Program-made: the position numbers and the translations under genes
Notes under the pieces: generated by a model
What the model saw: only the letters and a program-made list of their open reading frames with translations
The model's database searches: none
Told to the model about the DNA's origin: nothing
In this document: positions 35,324 to 45,105 of the stretch, piece after piece
Layout: every line of letters begins with the position of its first letter
Numbering within the stretch: position 1 is the first letter of the stretch
DNA from: Haplomitrium mnioides
Taxonomy: Eukaryota > Marchantiophyta > Haplomitriopsida > Calobryales
NCBI GenBank assembly: GCA_049999725.1
Contig: JBNGIS010021316.1
Location: forward strand, 1 to 46,577
DNA length: 46,577 bases
Direction: 5' to 3'

Positions 35324-35847
35324 TGTATAAAAAAACTCAAAGACAAACTCTAAATGAGTAAGAACTCATAGTGAACTCTAATAGAGTTCTTCAACCAAAT
35401 GCCAATAAGGCAAGCCAAGCCAAGCTAAAAAAACCCACTGCAAGATAACTCTAATAGAGTTATGCAACTCAAAGCCCAAGGTAAGACCAAGAGTGCAAAC
35501 AAAAACCAAACAACCAAAGAACCCAAGTGATTTGAGAGGAACTCCAGAATGAGTAGTAGGTCTATGAAGCCTTTATATTTATACAAGAGAAGAAAGGGTC
35601 ATTCCTCTTCATTCACTTACAAGTCACTTCCAATTTCAACCCTAAAAGTAATCTTATCTTACTTCTCTAAAAGTTACTTTGAAGGCAAGTAATCTTATTT
35701 CACTTTAGCCCTAAAAGTAACTTCAAAAGCAAGTAATCTAAAAATGATTTCAACCCTCTCTATTTTCTTATAAGTAACACAACATCATGCTTGTACTATT
35801 ACATAATACTCGCTGTCTAATTGATGATGTCTTTGTCATGACCGACA
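35324..35847 (-). mobile_element. 3' LTR of chromovirus copy C
   Basis: On the minus strand the LTR starts TGTCGGTCATGACAAAG (35847) and ends TTTTTTTATACA (35324), matching the copy A LTR ends. At 524 bp it is about 100 bp longer than copy A's; the extra sequence includes two copies of the near-perfect palindrome AACTCTAATAGAGTT at 35374-35388 and 35447-35461. It shares the TATAAATA..AAG block and the repeated AAAAGTRACTT motifs of the family. Confidence 0.85.
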
Positions 35848-37449
35848 GATTCAATTAATCAAACAGCATTATGAAGCGGATATCTCTTCCACAAAACTTT
35901 ATATTGAACTTAATGATATCACCCACGCTTGACGATTCGTATAACCAAAATGCGGTCCAACTTATATTCTTCATGATCATTAAGAACAATAGGTGGAAGA
36001 GGAATTTGAACATGGTTTAGAAAAAAAGATGGACTAGAAACAAAAGATTTAAGTTTAGATACATGGAATACAAGATAAATCTTCATATGAAGAAGAAGAT
36101 TGAGTTTGTACGCAACGGATGAAATAACTTGATAAATTGAGAAAGTATGAATCTAAGCTAAAGAAAACTAATGGACTTGAGTATCTAAAGACAAAGGAAC
36201 ATCATGAGTAGAAAGCAAAACTTGGTCACCTAAAACATAAAAGAAATCATGACGATATTTATCATGATGATATTACTTTTGCCTATTTTGAGCATTGAAA
36301 AAATGATTTCAGACATCTTGCAAAGAGGAAGATAAATGAGACAAAAACGTAAAAAGACTTGGAACATTGGAAGAGGAGGGAGAAAGAAAACTATATGAAA
36401 TACGAGAATATTGGTCTGAATTATGAAAGAAAGAAGAAAATCTAGTCCTTGCTTGTTTGTAGTTGTTGTATGCAAACTCCATAGCCGATAAGAAACTATT
36501 CTAATCTGTATGATGAACGTTGATAAATGCTCAAAACACATCCTCTACATTGTGATTCACGCGTTTGGTTTGCATATCAATTTGAGGATGATAAGCTGTA
36601 GATATAGATAGTTTAGTACCCAAAAGTGTGAACAGCTCTTGCCAAAACTTCTTGGTGAATCATGGATCTCTATCAAATATTAACATCTTTGGCATTCCAT
36701 GATAATGGAAGACTATATCAAAATAAATCCTTGTCAATTGTGGAGCATCCACTGTATTCACTATCGGTGCAAGATGAATATGTTTGTTTAGCTTGTCTAC
36801 AAACACCACAATGGTAGTAAACCCACGAAACATGGTTGGAAGCGAAGTGATAAGATCCAAACTTACATGTTCCCAACGAGCAATAAGAATCGGTAGTGGT
36901 TGAAGAAGGCTAGCTGGTTTTTATTTGAAGCCATATTTTGTTGACAACCTTCACAAGAACGAACAAAGCCACAAACATCTCGAGCTAGGTTTAGCCACCA
37001 CCAAGTGTGTTGAAGCAACTCTATAGTCTTGTCTACCCCAAGATGCCTAGAGATTAGAATGTCATGTGCTTCTTGAAAATGAACCATTCAAAGTCTATCA
37101 TCTTGTGGAACATATATTTGATGGCCTTGATAGAGAATACCATCTTGAATGGAAAAGGTATGATGCTCACTATCTTTGATCACCAAACCTACCCTAACAA
37201 GATTAAAGAAGGCATCTTCCTATAACTTTTGTCTAAAGTCGTCACTAGTTGCTTCATCAAGATGTAATATACTAACATTTGCAACCTCTAGTGTATTTAG
37301 TTGATGATCTGATCTTTGTGATAATGTTTTAGCAATGGTGTGGAACCTTCTCGGCTTGTACTCCAACTTGATATCAAAGAGCTCTAGTTGATCTTCCCAT
37401 CAATGATGATGACGTGTTATATTTTCCAAGTATTTTGCTTGTAACTTTG
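35848..37449 (-). pseudogene. Chromovirus copy C, 3' part: RNase H end, integrase, chromodomain
   Basis: On the minus strand from 37449: RNase H end (EYKPRR at about 37360), the H2C2 integrase finger (HLGVDKTIELLQHTWWW, then RSCEGCQQN) at about 37050-36940, and the catalytic core (36860-36660: FVDKLNKHIHLAP, then IFDRDP). The integrase C-terminus is degraded (36541-36230). A chromodomain scrap (about 35950-35850) with a VLWKRYPLHNA-type reading lies next to the LTR. Stops and shifts occur throughout. The element is cut at 37449/43580 by the copia insertion. Confidence 0.88.
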
Positions 37450-37661
37450 TGTCAAAACACCATGCGTTGTAATGCACAAAATCACATACACCATGGGATG
37501 GAGAAAATGTTGTATATTTAGGTGGCACGATGCAACAACAATTTACATAAGGGGAGGAGTGCACTCACACAACTCCAATATGCCTCACATAAAATACTAA
37601 CTAAACTAAGGGGGCTGCCAGCTCAGCCTGACAGCCTTTCAGAGCTCAAAAACTTAATACT
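37450..37661 (-). mobile_element. Copia 3' LTR
   Basis: This 212-bp segment starting TGTCAAAACACCATGCG matches 43360-43579 along its whole length, with many substitutions and small indels (roughly 80 per cent by eye). It lies next to a purine-rich tract on the inner side, as a 3' LTR should. Confidence 0.92.
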
Positions 37662-37676
37662 CCCCCTCAAGCTCAA
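37662..37676 (-). other. Copia polypurine tract
   Basis: On the minus strand TGAGCTTGAGGGGGA lies immediately inside the 3' LTR. This is the plus-strand primer signal and supports the minus orientation of the element. Confidence 0.8.
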
Positions 37677-39300
37677 CACCTATACACAAGTTGCCTTTTG
37701 AATATCTGCAACTTTTTGGCTCCCAATGCCTTCGTAAGAATATCAACAACATGCCATTCAGTGCTGGTGTACAGCAAATCAATCACTTTGGCCAACACCT
37801 TCTCTCTCACAAAATGATAATGCACCTCAATGTGCTTTGAATGAGCTTGAAAAACAATATTGTTAGCCAAATGAATACTGCTGATGTTATCGCAATGAAC
37901 CTTCACTAGTTCCTCCACTGCGACATACATATCCTGCAATGACTTCAATAACCACATTACCTCATAGGTGGCCATGGCTTCCCCCTTTGTTCAGCCTCTA
38001 TACTTGATAAAACAACTGTAGGTTGCTTTTTGCTGCTCCATACGATTCCAACACTTCCAAATGAAAATAAAAAACCACTAGTGGACCTTCTATCATTGAC
38101 ACTTCCTGCCCAATCTGCATGTGTGAAACCAGCAAGCTGAAATTTTCTATTGTTGTCATAAAACAACCCATGTTGAAGTGTAGCTTTTACTTACAAACAA
38201 ATTCTGCACACTGCATCCAAATCATGCTTCCTTGGTACCGGTATAGATTGACTTACCAGACCTACAACATAACTTAGATTTGGTATGGTGATGTAAATCA
38301 CCCTGCCTACCATCTTCCTGAACCTTGTTGGATTCTCAATCAACTCTCATTCATGACCAATTACTTTTGTATTATGATCTAATGAAGCTGCAATCAATTT
38401 GCAGCCTGTGATGCCATATTTGGCCAACATATCCAAGGCATACTGCCTATGAATCATCCATATTCCTTACTCTATTATTGTCACCTCAATTCCGAGGAAA
38501 TATGTCAACTCACCAAGATCTTTCAAATCAAACTTTTGTTGCAGCAATTTCTTCACTTCAGCAATATCTTGCTCACTCCCTCAAGTCATAATCAGATCAT
38601 CTACATAAATCAGAATGAGCATCAAAACTTTTTCTATTTTCCATACATACAGAGAATAGTCTGGATCTGACACCTTGAAGCCTACCAAAACAAGATCTTT
38701 GCCTATCTTGTTAGACCATGCTCGAGGTGCTTGCATCAACCCATATAGTGCCTTCTTCAGCTTGCATACATGATCTGAATTCTCTAGATCAACAAAACCA
38801 GATGGTTGTACCATGTACACCTCCTCTTCAAGCTCCTCATGCAAAAGTGTGTGTGTTTTTACATCCATTTGTTGCAAGGTCCACTTTTTCGATGCAACCA
38901 ATGCTATAATTGCCCGAACTGTTGTTATTCTTGCTACAGAGCTGAAAGTCTCTTCATAATCTATCCCATGAGTCTGGGCATACTCCTTGGCCAATAACCT
39001 TGCCTTAAATTTTCTTATGTTGCCATCTTCACTCCTCTTCAATTTGTAGACCCGTTTGTATTTGATGGCTTTCTTCCCTTCTAGTAAGTTGACTAGCTTC
39101 TAAGTCTGGTTTTTGTGAAGAGCTTCCATCTCTTCTACCATTGCAGCTTCCCATCTCTCATCTCCTATAGCATCCTCAAATAGGACAAGTTCCTTCCTAG
39201 TAATCACTTGCACCATGTATGCATGATGTGCTGCAAGCGCTCCTTTATGTATCAACCTATTTATAAGGTACTTCACCTTGTCACTTCTGTGCAAAGGTAT
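37673..39300 (-). pseudogene. Copia reverse transcriptase and RNase H (broken)
   Basis: Minus strand. 39294-39100 is the pre-RT linker (DERWEAAMVEEMEALHKN). 39042-38581 is the RT core: FKARLLAKEYAQTHGIDYEETFSSVA, then MDVKTHTLLHEELEEEVYM, KKALYGLMQAPRAW and the catalytic IYVDDL near 38600. 38166-37957 is the start of RNase H (GFTHADWAGSVNDRRSTSGF), and 37975-37673 the end (HCDNISSIHLANN, then KHIEVHYHFVREKV and VDILTKAL). A stop follows closely after the YVDD block, and there are several frameshifts, so it is inactive. Confidence 0.93.
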
Positions 39301-39685
39301 GCTTTGTACCTGCTACTCCTTTTGTTTTTAGGTTGATGTTGAAACTAAGAGTAATCTCAGTTTTTCATCCAGATTTTCAGAGTCACCACTGTCTCCTTCT
39401 CTTAGAGACATTTAAGATGGAGAGTTATTTGGAGTACACTGCTCCAAATTTTTGCGTAGCCTTCCTTGCTATGTACTAGTGCTATCACTGATGCTAGCTT
39501 CACTATGTGGTCCATTTAATATTTGAGTTTGATGAGTTGGTTTTGACACAACCTTCTTTCTATTTGTCTTACTTGGGTCATCAACAAATTTATGCCCATA
39601 CCAAGTACTTAGCTCATCAAATTCTATATCTCTACTGACCCTCAGCATGCATGTAGTAGAACAATAGCACCTGAACCCCTTCTCC

Positions 39686-40441
39686 TTATTTAAAATCTAA
39701 TAAAGACATATTTTCAGCTTTTGGGTCTAGTTTGCTGTGTGTCTCAAATGGTATATGTACATAAGCAATGCAACCAATTACTTTCAAATGTGAAATGTCT
39801 AGACGTCTCCTTGTAAACTTCTCTTCTAGCGTCATGCCATGAACAACAACGATAGAGGTTTGGTTCAAAATATAAACAGCAGTAGACATTGGCTTTTCCC
39901 AGTAATTATGTGGCATATTCTTCTCATTCATCAATACCCTTGCCACCTCTGTAATGTGTTGGTTCTTTCTCTAAGAAAAACCATTTTGCTAAGGTGTATA
40001 CCTACATGTTTGTTGCCTTTTAATTTCTTCTCTCTGTAGGTAGGTGCAGAATTATGTGGAGAAATATTCTCCTCCACCATATGATCTCAGGCACTTAATT
40101 TGCTGCCCCTTCTCTTTTTCCACCATAGCTCTAAAATGTTTGAAGTGATCAAACACTTCACTCTTCTGCTTCATGAAATAAATCCAAGTTTTTCTTGAAT
40201 AATCATCAATAAAAGTCATATAGTATGTACAACCTCCAATGGATCATGTTTTTGTTGGACCCCATATATTTGAATACACCACCTCAAGTGGCTTCTTTGC
40301 CATATATGCATCATGGGGGAATGCTTGTCTTGCTTGTTTACGAAACTGGCATGCTTCACAAATTTTCTGTATTCCTTCTACTTTGAACTTGGGCAGCCCA
40401 CTGACTACCCCTGAACTTTGCATATTCTTTAACCTTTGCAC
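39686..40441 (-). pseudogene. Copia integrase (broken)
   Basis: Minus strand. 40441-40244 holds the end of the zinc-binding region and the core start: VQRLKNMQSSGVVSGLP, then KICEACQFRKQARQAFP and PLEVVYSNIWGP, where copia integrases usually have HSDLWGP; the S-D is changed to Y-S-N, so the first catalytic Asp appears lost. 39946-39686 is the core end (MPHNYWEKPMSTAVYILN, then HLKVIGCIAYVHIP). Frames between them are disrupted (about 40240-39950). Confidence 0.88.
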
Positions 40442-40469
40442 ATTAACATGCCCAATTCTCTTGTGTCAT

Positions 40470-40905
40470 ATCTATATGTTTGACACAACTCCTGTATTGT
40501 GTACAAACATGGCTTTTGAAATTTCAGGCATGCTCACATCCAATGTGGACATCCTGCCACTCCTACTTCCTTTTGTGATCAGGTAACAATTGCTTTCCCA
40601 ATCCTCAATAAACACACCAGTGGGGTTAAACCTAACATGAATATTCTGCTCTACACATTGTCCAACTGAAATCAGATTTTTCTGATTCATTAGCACATGC
40701 ATTACATCATATAGGCACTTTGTTTTCCCATTCTCTAGTACTATTGGTATGCTACTAATCTGATGAATAGGATGCATAGTAGAATCACTTGTCTCCACAT
40801 AACTAGGTGTACTCAAATATGTGGTTTCCTTAAACTACTCTCCATGGCTTGTCATATAATTAGAATATACGGAATCGAAAAACCACTTATCTTCATCATT
40901 GTTTT
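40470..40905 (-). pseudogene. Copia protease with altered active site
   Basis: Minus strand, reading DKWFFDSVYSNYMTSHGE at about 40895-40840, then a stop and the ETSDST to ENGKTKCLYDVMHVLMNQKNLISVGQ region (40816-40580). Copia proteases have W..DSG.S.HMT here, so the Gly of the DSG triplet (plus positions about 40868-40876) is Val. The catalytic Asp is kept, but the loop should not fold properly. Confidence 0.78.
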
Positions 40906-41034
40906 GCTTCTCATACGCTACAGATGAGTACCCATACTACATGACAAACATTATCTCATTGTTTGCCTTGCTAGAACTTGCATAGTTCTCTTGTACTTTA
41001 TTGTTTCTTATATCATTCTACTTTTTGTAGTACT

Positions 41035-41806
41035 TCTTTGTCATATGACCTGGCTTGCCACAATAATAACAGTTTCCTCTTGAATGTTGTGGTTGGCTTC
41101 CATCTAATATGTTACTCCCCCTGCCTCTAAATCGACCTCTACCACCAAACTGGTTTGGTTGGCATTATTGATTTTGGGCATTGTTATTTGAATGACTTTT
41201 GCCAGCATTGCTTCTGCCATAGCTTCTACCTCCTTGTCCTCTACCTATGTTAGAGTAGAATGCTTGTTCTTGACTACTTGAAGCGCCTCCTCCAATGTCA
41301 AGTTCTTCTGCTACTAGCATGGTAATCAGTTGTAAGTAGGATATGGTTCCTTCTCTTGTCCTCATTGGCGTTTTGAATTGTTTACACTCTATGCCCAAAC
41401 CATACAAGCAAACTACCACCATGGCTATCTCCTACACTTCTTCTCTGACATTTGGTAGCTTTTCAGCCAGTGATTTGATCTTTAGGGCAAAAGCATTTAC
41501 ATTTATTTTCTCCTTTTGCAGATTAAAGAATTCCATCTGCAATGTCAACTTCCTTGCATCTTACGTGATGGCATACCTCTTCTTCAAGATATCCTAAGCG
41601 TCATTAGGTGTCTTAGCTGCTAACACATAGCCAATCATCTTGTCATTAACACTGATGGTTTGCTAGTAAAACAACTTATGGACTTTCTCTACATGTGTCT
41701 TGAAGGCATGCATCTCCTCATTGGATGGGAATGGGTCTAAGATTGGTTCAACTTCATCTCCTATGATGAAGTCCCAGAACCCTCTTCCTTTTATAAAGTT
41801 TGTCAT
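41035..41806 (-). pseudogene. Copia gag with altered zinc knuckle
   Basis: Minus strand from ATG at 41806: MTNFIKGRGFWDFI, EVEPILDPFPSNEEM, KMIGYVLAAKTPNDA, then KINVNAFALKIKSLAEKLP, the UBN2-type gag of plant copia elements. It continues through EELDIGGGASSSQEQAFYSN to a Gly/Ser/Asn-rich linker (41422-41165). The zinc knuckle at 41040-41080 reads CYYCGKPGHMTKKYY, so the last Cys of C-x2-C-x4-H-x4-C is Tyr. At least three internal stops are present. Confidence 0.88.
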
Positions 41807-43344
41807 TTTGATTGACCAAACGTTATAATTATTTTATGTTATTTCTCACTAACTATTTGAGAAATTTTGTCTGCCATTTTACAACTGTGATTGAGACCTT
41901 TTTTGCACTCAAATTGTTTCTTTATTGGGTTAAGTAAATTGCAGTCTTGGCTGTGTACCGTTTCAGGTTTCAGGGATTTTAGGTTACTTGCTGGGCTATA
42001 TGAATAGATTTTTGTAACCTTCTAAGTTTATGTGTGAAGAGGTTCAAGTCTTATAACAAAAGATAGCAAAAAACAAACTTGCTTACCGATTCTTCTTCAA
42101 CACTTGCAGTTTGTTCTCTCTGTCTTCTTAATTTTTGTATGATTTTTTGAGTCGAGGTTTCTCTAATCTCCTCTTTTGATTCTTCTTCAATGAAATTTGA
42201 GAGCTCTTGATTTTACTTACTGAACCTCAATAACAACCTCAATGAATTTTCCTTGAAGACTCCTTTGCTCCTTTGATTTTTGCTCTTCACTAGTGAGCTT
42301 TGATTCTTTTTGACCTACGATTTCTTCCTTAGAAAGACCTGCGTCGATTTCTCCTCAAATCACAAACAAGAACCTACATTCTCTACTGCAATTTTTGCAG
42401 CAACGCCTATTCTAGCAAACCCCTTCGAGTATGCTTCCTCTCTACCTCTACCTCCTTTGATTGTTCTTCAATCATGAATCAGAACACCCCATTTGATTCG
42501 TTCTCAGCCAGCCTCCTTTGATTTCATCTTCACCAACAAACAAAATTTTTCTTTAGTAGCAACCTCCTTGATTTCTTCCTAACTTGCAAATGATTTCAAT
42601 TTGACTTGACTTGCAAACCATTTTGATTCAACCTAACCTGCAAACACCTTTGATTAGTCTTGCTCTGCTTCAATTTCTCCCTGAACTGCACATATTTTTT
42701 TGACATTTTTTTAATGTTGCTTCTTCCTTCAATCGATGAGCAGAACTTCATTTTTTTTGCTCTAAATTTGCTGATTCAAGTTGCTTTTGAATTGATTTTG
42801 CTACGAGACCCTCCAAACCTCCTTCGTTGAATTCCTGCTTCATGAAGAACTGCTTCGACATTTTTCTTGTTGTGCTCTTCTTTTTCAACACATGGAACTG
42901 ATGGGCAAAACTCTGCGAGTTCTGCGTCAATTCAGGTGACTCGACCTTTAGTTGAATCATCTCCCTTGAGCGACACTATTGCAATCACAAATTGGTAGAA
43001 GTTCTTCAGATTTCTGCCTTGATTCTCCTTCAAGTTGTTTTCTTCCACAAATCTTGCTATTCTTCTTTGAGTTGCTGGAAACCCTGATTTCCAGCGGCCT
43101 TTACTTCTATGATTTCTTCTTTGGCACATTTTGAATTGAGGACATCTTCAATTTTCTTTCTTTGATTCTATAGCCAACAATTCTTCTGCAACGACCACCA
43201 ATGGTCTTCTTCCCAGTTGATTTAGCATATAATTTGTTATTGATTCTACAATCTGCAACCTCTTTGATGAAGGTTTGTTTTCCTTCCTTGTTTTCTTTTT
43301 TCTTCTCAATTTCCGTGCTCTGTGGTGTTACACCTATTTTTGAA
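41807..43344 (-). other. Long copia leader, purine-rich on the element strand
   Basis: About 1.5 kb separate the primer-binding site from the gag ATG, longer than a usual copia leader. The plus strand is pyrimidine-rich from about 42060 on. CCTTTGATT-like motifs recur at irregular distances (for example near 42170, 42268, 42298, 42449, 42508, 42568, 42619 and 42648). Two K/E-rich ORFs (43129-42932, 42960-42748) show no known domain. Either this is a leader or an unrecognised insertion. Confidence 0.5.
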
Positions 43345-43359
43345 CCTACTCTGATACCA
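43345..43359 (-). other. Copia primer-binding site (initiator Met-tRNA)
   Basis: On the minus strand TGGTATCAGAGTAGG begins directly after the 5' LTR end (TTTTGACA). It matches the plant retroelement primer site better than the one in chromovirus copy B. Confidence 0.92.
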
Positions 43360-43579
43360 TGTCAAAACACACTGTAGTGCAATACACGAAATCACATACA
43401 CTAAGGGATGGAGAAAATAATGTATATTGAGGTGGCAAGATATGACCACAATTTACATAAAGAGAGGAGTGTACTCATGCAACTCCAGTCTACCTTGCAT
43501 ATAATAAAAACCCTATTTAAACTAAGGGGGCTGCTAGCTTAGTCTGGCAACCCATGAGAGCTCAATAACTTAATACTCT
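43360..43579 (-). mobile_element. Copia 5' LTR
   Basis: This 220-bp segment is the partner of 37450-37661. It begins TGTCAAAACACACTGTAG on the plus strand (the inner end) and ends TTAATACTC next to resumed chromovirus copy C sequence. Confidence 0.92.
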
Positions 43580-45105
43580 ATGCGCATAAATATAGGTCTT
43601 CCTAAAAGATAGTGTCTCCACACTTTGGTAGCATAAACCATTGCCAATTTCTCTCAATCTCTTGCAAAATAATCTCTCTCTTCCACATTTGATTGGTGTG
43701 ACATTAAGACAATTGGATGAAGTCTGTTTTCAAACTCTTGCTGTAAAACTACTCCAATAGCAAAGTTAAAAGCATCAAATCAACTATACAATGTGATTTT
43801 GGATCATATATTGTAGAATAGGACAAGAAGTGACTGCATTCTTGAGTTGTTGAAATGCCCCTTTTTTTTGGTCGTCCATTGAAACTATGCATCCTTGCGT
43901 AGAAGATTCATAAGACGTGCAACAATATGAGCATAATAATGGATGAATCTTTGATAAAAACTTGCTAATCCATTGAAAGCTGGAACATCGTTTGCATCAA
44001 TTGGTGTTGGCCATTATGTAGTAGCCTTAGTTTTCTCTTCCTCCATCTTGATGCCATTCGGAGACACTTTATGTTATAGGTAAGTCACCTATTGGTTCCA
44101 AAATTCACACTTAGACTTCTTGCGATAAAACTTCCAATTGCGTAGTCTTTGCAATACTTCTTTGAGATGAGCACAATGCTTAACTTCACTTTTACTAAAG
44201 ATAAGAATATCATCAATGAACACCAACATTGACTTATCCAATAGCCCATAAAAAACTCGATGCATTTGATCCATAAATATCATTGAAGCAATAGTAAGGC
44301 AAAACGTAAGATATTTTCACTCAAAATACCCATACCTTGTGTGAAAAGCTATTTTTGGCACAGTACTTAGCTTGATAGGAATTTGCCAATAGCCACTTTG
44401 AAGATCAAACTTAGAAAAGAATCTTACACCACTCAATTGATCCACTAAGTCCTCAATACAAGATAGAGGATAGACATTCTTTATTGTTTGATTATTCAAG
44501 TCTCGATAATCTATACAAAGACAAAATCTACCATTTTTTTTGGTACAAAGAATACTAGAGCTCCCTAAGGCAGAGTACTATGCTGAATGAAATTCTTGTC
44601 TAAAAGATTTGTTAAGATTTTTTTAAGCTCTTCTAATTCTTGTGGTGATAATCGATATACAAATCAATCATAAGCCGTACTTCTTGGTTGATCTCAATTG
44701 GAAAAGACATTTTTTGATCATCTCGTAACCTCTTTGGTGAATCCTCTAGAAATACATGTGCAAACTCCTTCAAAATATCATCTATCATTAAGGTAAGTGC
44801 AATTATTCCTCCTTCTTTGCTCAAGTCTATGATATACTTAATCCAAACATCAAAGACATGCAACTCTTGCTCCACTAAACTAACGTGTTGAACTAATTTA
44901 GGCTTCTTCATCAATGGTGTCAAGCACCTTAAAAGAAATTTCTTACCTTGGTAGCTTGAATTTGCTATTTTGCGCAATCAAATTGATCAGATTGATCTTC
45001 AAGCCAAGAAAACCATAAAATGATGTCATATTGTACAGGTGCAATAACAGATTGTATAGATTCTATGCACTCTTTTCCAATCTTTAAAAGGAATGGTTTT
45101 TGAGA
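43580..45105 (-). pseudogene. Chromovirus copy C, 5' part: RT and RNase H
   Basis: On the minus strand: RNase H (about 43860-43600), connection and thumb (about 44080), the RT core with VFIDDILIFSKSEVKHCAHL (44240-44180) and FSKFDLQSGYWQIPIK (44430-44370), and the pre-RT segment (44977-44633: LRCLTPLMKKPKLVQHV, then LMIDDILKEFAHVFLEDSP). The catalytic DD pair is intact in this copy, unlike copy B. Similarity to copy B ends at about 45105, just upstream of the protease, so gag, protease and the 5' LTR are missing. Confidence 0.9.

Larger units (their letters stand above)
37450..43579 (-). mobile_element. Copia retrotransposon nested in chromovirus copy C
   Basis: This 6.1-kb element has both LTRs, a polypurine tract, a primer-binding site and the Ty1/copia gene order gag, protease, integrase, RT-RNase H on the minus strand. 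It interrupts the RNase H region of copy C, whose sequence resumes at 43580. No 5-bp target duplication is visible: the flanks read CTTTG on the left and TATGC on the right, and about 12 bp of copy C appear to be missing at the site. LTR divergence and decayed genes show an old insertion. Confidence 0.93.
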
